NCBI GenBank assembly: GCA_027405735.1 | Contig: JAPEHQ010000015.1 | Span: 124,001 to 188,000 of the forward strand | Length of the DNA stretch: 64,000 nucleotides | Reading direction: 5' to 3' | From: Mucor racemosus | Lineage: Eukaryota; Mucoromycota; Mucoromycetes; Mucorales; Mucoraceae | Notes under the pieces: generated by a model | Seen by the model: the letters and a program-made list of their open reading frames with translations, nothing else | What the model was told of the DNA's origin: nothing | Databases searched by the model: none | In this document: positions 35,166-48,826 of the stretch, piece after piece | Position numbering within the stretch: the stretch's first letter is position 1 | How the letters are laid out: every line of letters begins with the position of its first letter | Position numbers and translations under genes: made by a program

Positions 35166-37572
35166 TCAATGGTTTTTGAGTTGATCTAATTGCCTGCGCA
35201 TTGTCTCATTTTCTCGTTGTAACAGTAAATTTTCTCTTTGGTATGCTTGTAATTGATGTTCAAGTGAATCCTACATGTAAAATACTCGTTTAGTAATGCG
35301 TTTATTTACGCGTTTTCAACCTACAATGGTAGAGACAAGCTCTTGTTGACTCTTGTTTTGTTCTGTCATAGCCCTGGGTACTTCAAACATGTTGAATAAT
35401 TCTGTCAAGAGTTGCTTTTGAGAATCATTTTGTCTCAATAATTCATTTAATTGATTATATACTGTTGGTATTGATTTCTGGCCTCTTGGTATTGAAGAAG
35501 AACTACTAGAATGTGTTGTAGAATAAGGCGATATTTCCCTATTACCTTCTATATAACTCTGTTGTCTCGAAGTTGTTTCACTATTACTAGTTAATTCGAA
35601 TCTACCGATTTTTCTTGATTCACTATTATCACCACCCCTTGAATGTGTGGAATTTTCTCTAGTCAAAGCTGTTGTTGTTGTTGTTGTTGTTGTTGCTGTT
35701 CCAGATGATATGTTTGAATTATTACGCGATAAAGGCAAAGCTTGTAAATGTGGAGGTGGAGGTGGAGATGATTGTTGTGGACTAAATCTTGATTTTCTGT
35801 TCATGTTATCTTCATGACTAATTGTACGATATAATAACTTTCCATTTGGTTTACTCGTTTCCTCTGAAAATGTAACAGTTGGTGTTCTTTCATGAAGACT
35901 ACCATGTCTAGCTCTTCCACGGTTTAAATTAAATCTACCTCGTTGTTTACTTGTATCATCTGCTAAATGATTATAATGTTTACTATTTGCAATTCTTGAT
36001 GCCTCAATCAAAAAATCATCACTAAGAGCTCTTCCTTTTCTAGGTGGAGGGGAATGATTTGTAATTGGAGGAGGTGATGGTACAGACGGTATATTGTTAT
36101 CAGATGTAAAATTTGATGAAGAATAGGACCATGATTCTGAAGCATGATGTTGTGATGAAGATGATGGTTTCCGTACTACAACATGTCCAAATGAAATATG
36201 TCTTTTTGGTGGGTTTAATCCAGGTATCTGTTGATGAGGATGTGCTACAACTGCTGCTGTCTCATCATTGAAATCCCATTCATCTGTGTTGGATGAGGTT
36301 ACTTGTTTTTGTGGAAATTTCTTGATGGGTCTACTTTCAATAGAAGGTATATCAGCTATTAAATTTTTTGCGAGCCATTCTGGTTTTTTTGCTTGTTTAA
36401 AGAATGGATGTAGTAAAAGTTTTTCAGAAGAAGGTCTATGTATAATATTATATATTTAATGAAACGTTGCCTTGAGAGTTCATTTTACCTTTTAGCTGGA
36501 TCTTTATTCATGCAGGTATCAATCATCTCTTTAAATGTACGTGAGAATTTATTGGTAGTTGTCTCACGAGATAGAGTAGGAGGATCATTATTTAGAGTCA
36601 TCATTAATACTTTCAGTGGTGGATGTTTAGCAAATGGTGCATGACCTGTCGCAAGCTCAATTGCAGTTATACCAAAACTCCAAATATCAGCTTTGTAATC
36701 ATAGTCAGCTTGTTCCATTACTTCAGGCGCCATCCAACAAGGTGTCCCTACAAACGTCTTTCTTACTCCTCTTTCACCTGTTTCCATTAAAGAACTAGAT
36801 ACACCAAAATCAGCTAATAAAACTGATCCATCTTGGTCCATTAATAAATTACCAGCCTTAACATCTCGATGAATATGACCATTTTTATGTAGATAGGCTA
36901 ATCCTTCTAATGCTTGTTTTAGAATAGTAGCAATGCTAATCTCGTCTAGACCATCTGGAAAACTCATTTTTATGATGTCTAAACACGATCCAACAGCCAT
37001 ATAAGGAGTGACAATATATAGTTTTGATCCATGAACAAATGATCCATATACTCGCAACACATGTGGATGTTTAGATAAAGCCATCAAAGAAGTTTCTCTC
37101 TATCATTACAATTGTTATCAAAAAAGGATGTTGTTGAATATTATGTAGATATTTACTCTTAGTTCATCGATTTGATTTCTTTCAAACATATCTAAATCGA
37201 TTACTTTGATAGCTACTCTTTTGTTATGAGGTATATAAACTGCGCTATAAACCATTGCAGATGATCCATAACCTTATATTTAATCAAGATTATTGAGTAC
37301 CGTAAAATGTAACATGTAAGCTGCATTCATTCATTACCTATTGGCTGCTTTATTTCAAAATCGTCCATATTTGTTTGAGATGATTGAGATTGTTCAAAAG
37401 AATCACTATTATTCTGCAAATTAATTTTTAGACTATCAACTGTTTTTTTAGAGTCGGTATGTTGAAGTATAGATGTGCCCAATGTAGGACTATTCACTAG
37501 AATTGGTTTCGGTACAGAAGAATATACATCCCCCCCTCCATTATGGTCAAATTGACCATTAACAGTGAACAT
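35166..37572 (-). CDS. Ste20-family Ser/Thr kinase, OSR1/SPAK (Fray)-like
   Basis: Predicted 725 residues from five exons: 37338-37572, 37157-37272, 36489-37099, 35325-36435 and 35166-35270. The kinase domain (about residues 74-337) has the glycine loop IGYGSSAMVYSA, VAIKVID, MAVGSCLDIIK, HRDVKAGNLL, DFGVSSSL, VGTPCWMAPEVM and DIWSFGITAIELATGHAPF, the last matching the OSR1/SPAK/Fray group of Ste20 kinases. The remainder is long, low-complexity and Ser/Pro/Asn/Thr-rich (including a T-run encoded by (GTT)n on the plus strand at about 35669-35696). A 34-residue heptad-like coiled coil (DSLEHQLQAYQRENLLLQ) ends it. No OSR1-type C-terminal (CCT) domain is visible. It is divergent from the adenylyl cyclase gene. 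All catalytic residues are present. Confidence 0.92.
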
Positions 37573-38651
37573 TATAATCTTTAGATACTAGATATATTAT
37601 ATATCTAAAGGAAAAAAAAAAAGGAGAACAAAAAGAGATTTGGAAGGGAATGAGTAACTGTGTATTTATAAGGGGACACATGTTGAATAATCAGCTAAAA
37701 TAATAAATATTAAGGGGATACATGGGCGTTATATAGGCATTGCATGACGTGGATATATAAAGGATCTATTTCTCGCTTACAGTTTGCAAATTCACATTAA
37801 TATAGATGAGGTGCTTCTTTTCTTTTTTGGAGGAAAAAAAAAATTTTGTAACACAATAACAAAAATATCCTAATTTATGCAATTTTCACCCTTTTTTTTA
37901 AAAAAACAAAAAATATTACTGAAAAATAGACGTGCGTAAATACGTTATTATGCTATGAACAGATTTTTCAGCTGTACGGAATACATCCGAAAAAAACCGT
38001 TGAAAACTAGATCAAGTATTTTTTTTTTTTTTTCTCATTTATTTCGACCTATGCAACCACGTTTTAATTTCAAGTGCGACACCTATTTAAGAAAAAATGT
38101 ACAACTACATGCTATAAAATAAATGAAATAGTCAAAGAAATATACGTAACACCAATAAAGATTGACATGAACCTAATTAACTAGTAGAATGTGCTGGTAA
38201 ATTGCAGGGATTTTTTTGATTTTAGGAGGAGAACAAGGACGAGATTCTACCTGATGTTAGTTATGAAATGTCCCGATATTAGTGTAATAAATATATATAT
38301 ATAAATACCTGATAATAATCATCTTAAGATTTCACTCTTTGAACAAACCGAACCTACTCTCAATTTAAGCCTCATTTTTTCTTCGAGATTGCTTATAATG
38401 GAAGCAATGTCAAGAGCCAAGGATCATATCAGATTTAAAGAATGATGATGACCCGTGATTACGGACATCGAAATACAGTGAAATAGATTCCTTTGCACCC
38501 TTTACCCTTTGGAAAAGGTTTTTTTTTTTCCTTTCTTCTTTCTGGTTCTTGAGGGAAAAGAGAAGCTTTTTATTACATTGATATTGAACGTGTCAATATA
38601 AGCTACATATCATTGAAAAGAGTAAAACTATATATTCCTCGTATATCAAAC
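37573..38651. promoter_or_regulatory. Shared divergent intergenic region, kinase and adenylyl cyclase
   Basis: 1079 bp separate the two divergent starts. It contains several long A and T runs (for example 37610-37622, 38020-38033 and 38518-38530) and no ORF of note, so it presumably holds both promoters. No specific factor site is claimed. Confidence 0.5.
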
Positions 38652-41600
38652 ATGCCACTGCATAAACCAACTAAATTCAACACAAATAATAATATCTCGG
38701 ATGCTATGGATTTACCTCGACATCCTAACGGTAATTATATATCACTATAGCAACCAGCTGGCATGTATTTAATTTTATTATTACCATAAAAATGTTACCT
38801 AGATACTGTACATCCATTTCAAATACAAGCACCAAAAGATAAAAAGAGACATTTATTTAGATTTGGTAGAAAAAAGAGTAAGTCAATGTAAAATGATAGC
38901 AAAACAAGTTAAATAACTAGTAATAAAAAAAAAAAAAAAAAAGGTCGATCTGATATGGGATCTTCTGTATTTGGCCCATCTTCTACAAGCTCATTGAATA
39001 CTGTACCAACAAATGATGCATCTTCTATATTGACAGGCCGTAAAAAATCCAGAGATTATGAAAACAGTATATATAGTTATAATCAAAATGAATTGCTCGG
39101 TACAGATGATATTAAATCAAACATTGGAGAAAGAAAAAAATCCGGTGGTTCAAGTAATTCAAAAGGAAAAGAAAGAGAAAGATCAGAAGGAAGTATCTAC
39201 TTTTTGACAGACGAATCTAGACAGGATAAAAGCCTTGAGCGTAGGTTTCTTTTTCTTTTTGTTTTGTTTTGTTCATGAATTAGCAATGATTAATATTTAT
39301 ATAGTAGATCAAAATTTCAATTCAATGGATGGTATTATCAACCCAGAATACAATAAATATGATAAACCAAGAACCTCATTTTCTCAAGTAAATAAGAAAT
39401 AATAACATACACACATACACATATATACTAACAAAGATATGCTATTGCAGCAAGGAGAGATCACACAAAGTACAGATCAAAATGCAGAACATTGGGCAGC
39501 ACCAGATAGTTGGGCAGTTCAACCTGCAGATGAAGTATTAGATGAAATCCATACACCTGCACTTTCATCCACCAGAAATGAACCAAATGATTATTTTCCT
39601 GTTGTAGAACATGAAAATTGGAATATACCCAGTAAAAACTATTGCATTCGAATCTTTCGACCAGATGGAACATTTGGTACACTGATTGCACCATTAAATA
39701 CCACTACGCATGATTTAATACAAAGGCTTGCTGGAAAATTCTTTTTACATGATCTTAGTAAATATAGACTCAGTTTAATCATGCATAATAACGGTTAGTT
39801 GTGAGGAGAGAATAGGAGGGGATGGAGGGGTGGAGGTAAACTCCAAATACAATCGATTCACTGACACATTATACTTGTTTAGAACGGATCTTGCAATTGA
39901 ATGAACATCCAATTCAAATACAAAAGTCTTTATTAGAACAAATTGGTTATACTGAAGAAGATAAAATTGAAGATGTTGGACGTGAAGATAATTCTTATTT
40001 ATATCGATTCTCATTTGGTCCTAATGTACCACACACAATTCAAGAAGAAGAGGAATTTGGTGCTTATAGAAGAGTTGATCTTCAAGGAAAAAACCTTGCT
40101 ACAATTCCAATTGTTTTATACAAATATGCTGCTCGTATAGCTTCTCTCGATTTATCCAAAAATTTATTAATGGAAATACCCGTGGATTTCTTACAAATGT
40201 GTAAAAATCTCAAGCAATTATGGCTCACAAATAACGATTATTTTGGTTTGCCACTCTCAATTCGATTTATTCCCAACTTGGAGCATTTAAATATATCAGG
40301 AAATCATATTCGTGATTTACAACCAGCAAGATTAGAAGATTTAACGACACTAAGAACGTTACGAGCTTATAATAATCGATTAGAAACATTACCAAATTCA
40401 TTTGCAACATTCAAACATTTAACGATTCTGTTCATATCCAACAATTCCTTTACAAAATTTCCTCAAGTTATATGTCAAATATCCAGTCTAGCTTATTTAG
40501 ACATTAGTTTTAACAAAATTACTTCATTTCCTGATGAAATTTGTAATTTAACCCAACTAGTAGGCTTATTTGCAACTGCAAATCGTTTGACAGGTCGATT
40601 ACCGCCCAGTTTCTCAAAATTGGAAAAATTACAAGAATTGGACTTGAGACAAAATCAAATTACTGATTTAGATGAACTATACATGTTACCAAAATTGGAG
40701 GTTATTTCAATGGATTATAATGCAATCAGTGTTGTCAATTACAATTTCCAAGCATTGCGACAATTGAAAATGTCAAAGAATCATTTAACTCAATTCAATT
40801 TACATCCATTGCATTTATACAATTTAGATGGAAGTCTGAAAAACCACCGTTGCTTATTGACTGATCTCAACCTTGCAAATTGTAAATTATCTTCATTACC
40901 TGACGATTTATTTATTAGCGCAATTTCACTTGAAAATTTGATCTTGGATAACAACACTCTCAGTATTTTACCTAGTAGTATAGGATCATTAACAAAGCTG
41001 TTACGTCTTTCTGTACAGGGCAATAATTTGGAAGCATTACCATCTGGAATATCTCATTTAACTGAACTCAAGATATTAGATGCTCAAAAGAATAATTTGA
41101 AATCACTTCCGAAAGAAATCTGGCTTTGTGTATCACTTCAAACATTGAATTGCTCTTCTAATTTGTTAGACTCATTTCCAGAACCTTATTCTGCGCCAAG
41201 CATTAGTTCTACATCAACATCATCATCATCTAATGCACCTCTACAAGATGAAAAAGCTCCTACTACACCTATACAATCAACACCAACAGAAGATGATAAT
41301 AAAACCAATAATAACGAAAACAATATCCCTGCCAACCTCTTATCAAGTGGTTTTCATCCACCTCCTAATTTCAATCCTCCTTCTTTCTTTGCAAGCCCTA
41401 GAAATCATCCTCCGCCTTTGTCTCTCTCATTGCGCAATTTGTTCTTGGGTGATAACAGATTTACAGATGACATTTGGTCACCTTTGTCATTGTTTTTAGA
41501 ATTGCGTACACTCAATCTTTGCTTTAATGATTTATATGAAATTCCTCCAGAAGGTCTTTGCCATCAACATTTATATGAATTGTATTTATCTGGTAACCAT

Positions 41601-44488
41601 TTGGCTTCATTACCTGCTGATGATATTGAAAAGCTAAGCTATTTGCGAGTGCTGGCTGTTAATGGTAATAAATTACAAACATTACCTGCTGAAATTGGTA
41701 AATTGCGAAAATTATTAGTACTGGATGTTGGTAACAATGTACTCAAGTACAATATATCCAATTGGCCATATGATTGGAATTGGTAAGTTTACAATGACAA
41801 AAAAAAAAAAAAAAAAAAAACTATAATTTACACAACAAACCCTAACCCTAATCCTACTAAAAATCCAGGAATTGGAACTTGGGCCTCAAATACCTTAATT
41901 TATCAGGAAATAAACGTTTAGAGATCAAAAAAACTCACCCAGAAATGCAAAATCCCAAGGAAAAGAATTTATCTGATTTCAGTGCTTTGTTAAGGTTGCG
42001 TATGTTGGGTTTAATGGATGTTACAATTCTCGGTGTATCTACGCCTGAAGAATTCCATGATCGTCGTGTGCGTACATCTCCTTCTGAAGTAAACAGTATG
42101 GCATATGGTGTTGCTGATTGGTTAGGTCCCAGCGATCATTTAGCAACTTGGGATTTGGTGATGCCTCGTTTCAGGAATAAAGACGATGAATGTTTGTTTG
42201 GTTTATTTGATGGTCGAAAGCATAGCAAGACAGGTTGTAGATTAACTCGATTCTTAAATGATAATTTAACTTATCATTTGTCAAATGAATTGGAAAAGAA
42301 CAAGAACGATGATACAATTGTATCCGCTTTAAGACGTACTTTTTTGGCTCTTGAAAAGGAATTCGGTTCAATGGATACTGCAGATAAAGATTTAGGCGCT
42401 TCTGCTCTTTTATGTTATATTTCAGGTACCAAACTTTATGTGGCCAATGTAGGCGATGCTCTTGCTGTGCTTTCTCGTAATAATGGACAGGCACATGAAA
42501 TTACACAAAAGCATATTCCTTTAAATCCTAGTGAAATTTCCCGCATTCGAGCTGCAGGCGGCTATGTTTCTAATGCAGGTCTTTTAAATGATGAACTCAA
42601 TGTATCCCGTAGTTTTGGTTACTATCATCTTATTCCTGTTGTAAATGCAAATCCTTTTATCTCGTGTATTAATTTGGCTGAAAATGATGAATTTGTTATT
42701 ATGGCTTCTCGAGGACTATGGGATCGTATTTCATATCAAACTGCAGTTGATATTGCTCGTACAGAAAAGGATGATCTAATGGTGGCAGCACAAAAATTGC
42801 GTGATTTTGCATTAACTTATGGTGCTGATGATAATGTAATGGTCATGATTATTAGTGTCAATGATTTATTTGACAAGCGTGATAAGAGATTCCGTAATTT
42901 ACGTGGTATGAATTTGGGTGCTAGTCGAGTAGGTGGTACTGCAGATCATTCCTTAATGGATGATCCAATTGGCACACCAAGTATGATGGTAAAGAACAAG
43001 CGTCGAATCAAGGATGAATCTCCTAGCGATTCGACTCTTGCACGTTTAGATCGTGAAGTACCTCCTCCAACAAATCAAGTAGCATTGGTCTTTACAGATA
43101 TCAAGAGTTCAACGCTTTTGTGGGACACACAACCAGAAGATATGCGATCAGCTATTAAAATTCATGATGCTGTCATGCGACGTACTTTAAGAAGTATTGG
43201 TGGTTATGAAGTCAAGACAGAAGGTGATGCATTTATGGTTTGTTTCCAAGATACAATTGCTGCTTTATTATGGTGTTTTACTGTACAACTTCAACTATTG
43301 GAAGCAGATTGGCCAGCAGGTATTTTAGAGACTGAGGAAGGACGAGAAATTCAAAAAGACAATAAAATTATATATCGTGGTTTATCTGTTCGTATGGGTA
43401 TTCATCTTGGTACGCCTGTATATGAACGTAATCCTATCACAAAACGTATGGATTACTTTGGTCCTGTGGTTAACAAGGCAAGTCGTATTTGTAATGCTGC
43501 TGATGGAGGTCAAATTTGTGTATCTTCTGACGTTATTGCTGCCCTTCGAGAAATGCCTGGTGTCTTTGGAGATGACAAGTCAAGTTCAGCAGAGGCTTCG
43601 GATGTTACTATAGCTACTCATTCACTTGGTAGAGATATACAGCAAATTAAACGACTTGGTTTCCATGTTGTAGAAATGGGTGAGAGACGTTTAAAGGGCT
43701 TAGAAACTCCAGAAATGCTTTGTTTAGTATATCCCAAGCAATTAGCAGGCCGTATGGAAATGGAAAAGAGTGAAGTTTTAGCTAGCCCATCACCTATCAT
43801 CTCTACACCAACACCATTAACAGAGCATCCCTCCGAGCAATCTTCAATATACAATGGTGGTTTGACAGCTGAGAACTCTCCTCATTTAGCGGCTCAACAA
43901 CGAAATGATAGTTATACAAGTGCAAGCGATGTTACGTATCAAAATTTACAACAATCACAATCTCAACATAAACAACAACAACTATTCTCACCTTCAAAAC
44001 ATCCTAATAACCGCCAAATTGATCCAGCACTTGTTGTATCATTGAGTAACTTGGCTATTCGTTTGGAATCGATCACTACTGGTACAGTGTTGAATTCTGC
44101 AGACAATAGTATTTACGCTCGCATGAATATACCCACAGGATTGCTTGGGATCGATAACAGTAATTTAATTGCCAATTCTTATTATTCGCAAGCTTTCAAT
44201 AAGCGTATGCAAGAAATTGCTTCTGACGATGAATTGATGATGTTGATGGAAAATTTTGTTACTAGAATAGAGGTATGAATTCATGATATTTTGACAATAT
44301 AAGCAATTAATAGGAAATTTCCTCCATAGAATGCTGCCTCCTCTCTTTATTTAAAGAAAATGGGAAATTTCGCTGGTGTTTTAGAAAAACTAGGTGAAGC
44401 AATTGAACTTGATCCAATGCATATTTTGAGAGCACTTCAAATTTACTCTGAAGTTACCGACTTGACAAGTAAACCCACAGGGTTATAA
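38652..44488 (+). CDS. CYR1: Fungal adenylyl cyclase (RA, LRR, PP2C-like, class III cyclase)
   Basis: Predicted 1779 residues from eight exons: 38652-38730, 38803-38877, 38944-39240, 39305-39387, 39451-39793, 39883-41782, 41869-44272 and 44330-44488. Residues 1-230 are disordered. About 240-345 form a Ras-association domain (YCIRIFRPDGTFGT). About 350-990 are leucine-rich repeats of LDLSKN/LPxxI type, with a Ser/Pro/Asn insert. About 995-1270 form a PP2C-like domain in which DGHGG is DGRKH and the DG metal site reads ASRGLWD, so it is probably inactive as a phosphatase. About 1329-1550 form the cyclase core with both metal Asp sites (VFTDIKSST, KTEGDAFMV), adenine-specifying MDYFG and NKASR. 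It makes cAMP downstream of Ras and Galpha. It is intact. Confidence 0.96.
41783..41868 (+). other. Cyclase intron with poly(A) and telomere-like CCCTAA units
   Basis: The 86-nt sixth intron contains an A-run (about 41800-41820) and, at about 41839-41855, CCCTAACCCTAATCC, which is two and a half units of the TTAGGG-type telomere repeat on the opposite strand. The acceptor is AATCCAG. Confidence 0.85.
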
Positions 44489-44934
44489 TTATGATAATTT
44501 AGAGATCCCATTTATATATCCAAATATTCTGTTTTTCCAATGCAATAATTTTTTGTTTTTGTTTTTTTTTTCTCTATTTTTTTGTACAAATGCGCACTTA
44601 TAAAAAAAAGCCTTAGACATCTTATTTTTAAATCGCAATTACTTAAACTATATATACAAATGGTTGCATTCTCACTTTCAATAGAAGCGAAGCATAAACC
44701 CTTCCAACAGACGCTTCCTGTGATTTACAACCCAACACAAACTTTAGCTGATTGAAATAACAGAAAAAGCAAAATGTTTAGAATTATGATTGTAAAAAAG
44801 TTAGAAGCCCCTCCAAATCCTACCAAATATACACAAATTGGCATTATGTTATATGTTTCTGAAATTATTTCAGACCTCAGAAAAGCCTCAAAAGCACATA
44901 AAATTTACAACTTTTCTTTTACAAACTAGTTAGG

Positions 44935-45335
44935 TCTCGCTTTTCATCCCTACTCAACCTTTTTTTTTCACTGAATAATACTAAGAAAAATTCATATGCC
45001 AATGTACCTGAGATGTTCAACTTTAATCCAAAAACGCGTTTCCGAAAATATCCAATGTCCATTCAACGGTATAATATTTTTAGTGCTAATGTGTTAGATT
45101 TTTACAGATATTTCACATTTCACTGCTACATATTCAAAATCTTGAGGATTCATATCTCTGCAAAAATTTAAGCTATACAAACACAATTTTTGATAATAAA
45201 ACTTACTTGTTTTGAAGCATTCTACAACATATTTTAGTATAAAAAAATTCCTGAACACTTATTTTTTTTTTCATTTTTAGGTATTTTTGTAGTAGATTTC
45301 AAAATGTTCGTTAAATTGAATAGCATTTTTTTTAT
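44935..45335 (-). repeat. Dispersed repeat family A, copy A3 (3' part, inverted)
   Basis: Reverse complement resembles 20230-20640 of copy A1, including the AAACTTACTTGTTTTGAAG and AGACCTAACTAG-like landmarks. It is more diverged than A2 and lacks the open frame. Confidence 0.65.
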
Positions 45336-45369
45336 ATGAATTAATAAACTCATGTTAGTCTATTTAGTT

Positions 45370-47060
45370 TCTGAAAAGCAGCATTTATTTCTATTTAGTG
45401 GCCAACAACTAAGAAGAGGAAAGCAAGATGTTGTCTTGTATACCACTACCAACTATCAAAGGTACACCATAATTATTACTTATTAGCTTGTTAATTAATT
45501 TTACTAATAATTCAATTTTTATAGGTCAAAAGTAAAGGCGTATTCAGCTCAAAACGCTTGAAACAATTCAATTATGCTAATTTACATGGTTTATCATCTC
45601 TTGCTCATACAATTGCTATACCTGATTTTAATATTTTGTTTATACTGATAATCGAGTCGTTCTTCCATTAGAGTTAACTCACCATCCTTGATTAGCGTAT
45701 CTACGATAATGGTCCATTATTAGCTCATGGTGTACAAAGTTATTAAAAGGGGTTGTCTAAATCTCAACTTTATTTGGTTCAACCGTTGATGCTAAGCTAG
45801 CATCAAATTAGTTGTGTTGACTTGCAATAAAATAAGGTGTTATATCAAGTACGATGTTGGCGTTCAATGTATTTCAGTTAAATTGAACAGATAGAGATGT
45901 ATGAATGTGTAAAACGGCTCCGATCTATATGAACACAAAAAAAAAAGATCCAAATTGTGATGCTTCATCTACCTGTAAATAGGTCCCAGTGATGTCCATG
46001 TTTATGTTTATGATGATGTTGGAAGGGTAAAATTAAACCTTAATATAAATCACCTTTAGCGCATTAATTATCAAGTAAGACTATATTATCATCAAATAAA
46101 CTACCACACAATATTAACATGTATAAATATTTACAGTAATAAGCTTGAATCAAGTGGATACAGCATTGTAAATTCTTGAAAAAGTTCACAAGTATTATCA
46201 AATCCCTTATTTTTAAGACCTACAAGGCTTATAAGCGGAATATTAATTTTAAAATTTATTCTTGTCCAGATCATCAATTTTGACATTTTTTAATTTTTTT
46301 TTTTTGGTTTTGCAAATTTAGGGTGAATTATACTACCAATTATAAAACCAAAAAGTATACACATATACAGAATTTAGCCCTCTATTTGCTCAATAAAAAA
46401 TAATAAACATTTTTATTGTAAAATATTACATGAAAATCCTTTAAACAAAATTCCGTTTTTGGGCCAAAAGTACAAAGTTTCATTACTTAACATTTAATAT
46501 TAAGCTTTTATAAAATGTGTATTAGTTATGGCTACAATTTTCTCTCACAATGTAGTATATTTAAACGTTGATTTTGGTATTAAAATTTGATTTTTCTATT
46601 TTTTGATCAAAATCATGAGTGTTGGTAAGGATAAAATGAGTCCCCAAAAATGTCCGCTACAAAAACTGAATTTTCAAACCGCACATGGTTAAATATAAGA
46701 AAAGTTAAAAAAGAAACGTATTTTTATTTAAAACTTAGATACACCATAGTATAAGAGACTTAGCAGTTCAATCTTGCTATGCTTAATTACGACATCGCTC
46801 TACGGGCTCGCTTTTGCAATTTTTTAATAAATGTATGATTCGACAGACAATTTTTCTGATAGAGAAATATGTGTTTCTATTATAGTAACAGATATTGTTG
46901 CCCATTTTGCTTAGTTTATAGTTCAGGCGCTGTAATGCTGCTTTTACATTCTCTGAAATGTGCAATTTAGCAGGGTTTTAAATGCGATAAATAATGTAAA
47001 GCCTTGAAAATAATCCTTTTCTACGTGTGTTGTTTCTCTCTTTTTGTTTTCATATTCCAA
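45370..47060 (-). repeat. Repeat family B copy 2 (inverted) with gene-derived flank
   Basis: 46120-47060 is the reverse complement of the 950-bp B core. Moving left, 45975-46030 is a decayed version of the dynein-derived exon (IGPSDVHVYVYD-like), and 45400-45930 matches the inverse of 63400-63950. The latter includes a spliced-looking coding fragment (intron about 45463-45524; then FNYANLHGLSSLAHTIAIPDFN in one frame) that I could not identify. Confidence 0.8.
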
Positions 47061-47400
47061 GGATATATTCACTACCGTTTGCGAAGGCATATCAGACTGT
47101 TATGTCAAAATCTAGATATAGCGCTACAACAGTAGTGGTATTATCAGGATATTATTGTTATTGTTGAACCTTTAATAGCTATTGTATCACTTGATAATCT
47201 CTTCTATATATAATCTCATTCTCTACATTGAATAAAACCCACCTTTTATCTTGTCTAATTCTTATTAGTTTTGGCAAATTACAGAATATGAAGCTTATAT
47301 TCTTTTCATTTATCTGAATACGCATGCTAACATAAGGGCCTAATATCTTTCATAGAGATAGCAGTCTATATTAGAGACTAGGGTTGCTGTCGAGCCCAGC
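47060..47400. repeat. Arm C, inverted partner of 49180-49340
   Basis: Reads directly out of B copy 2. Its reverse complement is recognisable just before B copy 3 (shared AATACGCATGCTAACATAAGG). B-C and C'-B therefore form a large inverted repeat with its centre between 47.4 and 49.2 kb. Confidence 0.65.
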
Positions 47401-47868
47401 TTATTCTAGTAAATTTGGCTAGCAAAACCCGGCTCTACACCAGTACTATTAGAGACTGATATTTTCATTTAAACGTATTCTAAGATAAAATATCATTATT
47501 TACTGCTGTAGTAATGGACGTACTTTATGATTACCAGTTCAAATCAAATGCAATGATGTTAGTATATACTCAATAAAAACACTACGGCCCACCTCTGTTG
47601 CACAAGATGATTTCGTTGTGTCCAGGTGAGTTTCACATTATAGCCTGAGCTGTTTTGCCTACTGAATACGGCTAAAAAGATAACAAGAAGCACATGGGCA
47701 CAACAAAAGAAACTGCACACGAGCACACCGCTAAGCCTGCATGTGCAGAATTATAGATTCTGTCCGTATGCATAACATTTATTACATGTGTTTATAATAG
47801 TAGAATTGCCCACAAGCATGCACATCATTATCCCTATTTGTGCATAATAGTAAAATCTGACCATGAGC

Positions 47869-48217
47869 ATAATTGATTTATCAAAATATGTTTAGGTTAA
47901 ATAAAAATTAGAAATTTAATCAAGTAAAGAAATATCGTTTATTGGAATGAAATTAATAGGGTTTATATACTATTTGATTTGGGGAATTAATGGTGTGGTA
48001 AGGTAGTTTAGATGTTATTTAATAGTAATGTGTCATATTGGAATATCATGTTGGAATATCGCACTGGCGTATTATGCTTTTGTACCATGCTTCTATACCA
48101 TGCTTTTAGGAGCATTGTATAGTTAATATTTAATTAAGGAACTTCCGGTTCCGGATCTGTTATTCTTTACTTTTTTGGATTTGACATGATCCGGTTTAAG
48201 AATGATACATCAATAAT
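47869..48217 (+). mobile_element. Solo LTR 1 with 5-bp target duplication ATAAT
   Basis: 47874-48212 (339 bp) starts TGATTTATCA and ends TGATACATCA (TG...CA). It is flanked by ATAAT at 47869-47873 and 48213-48217. It interrupts the left arm of the inverted-repeat element exactly where the right arm is uninterrupted, which confirms the insertion boundaries. It resembles solo LTR 2. Confidence 0.9.
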
Positions 48218-48826
48218 GAGCTGATCGTATGGGCACAAATTGGTTTGTTCATGAGCATCGTGCCGTTCTCAAAATGCCAGTGCATTTTGTACTGAAATGA
48301 ATTTTTAACTTGCATTTGTTTTTATCAACATAAATTATCTACAATACAATTGAATACGTTGTAGATGTAGAATGTAGAGAAATACATGCAAGAACCAATA
48401 TATTTACAATTATCGTCATATGTAAATATTTTTATAGCTATAATGTTTACAGGAACGACGGGTTTTGCTCAAGCATAAACTTAAATAATACTTACTGCTT
48501 AAATTTATATGCAAGCCAAATCTAAGGTGATAGGTGTTACGATGTTACTTTATCACGCATAAAACTTAAACAAATTAACCTTCTTTAAACTTCCTGTTTA
48601 ATTTACGATTGTCAGCTATAAAAATATTTGTTTTCAAATATAACGATGATCATAACTATGGTTATTAGGCACGACATTAGATTATTCTTTTTTTTGTTTC
48701 TATATCATTTGAAATTTTATCACTTTTCTGGAACATTTCGGGAGTTGTTTGTAGCCAGCTCTAGCTTTTTATTGAGTAGATATAAATATTATTGCCTTGG
48801 ATTTGATCTGGTGGTAATCAAGAAAT

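Noticed and set aside
42171..42494. Minus-strand ORF inside the cyclase
   Set aside because: Antisense shadow of a well supported coding exon.
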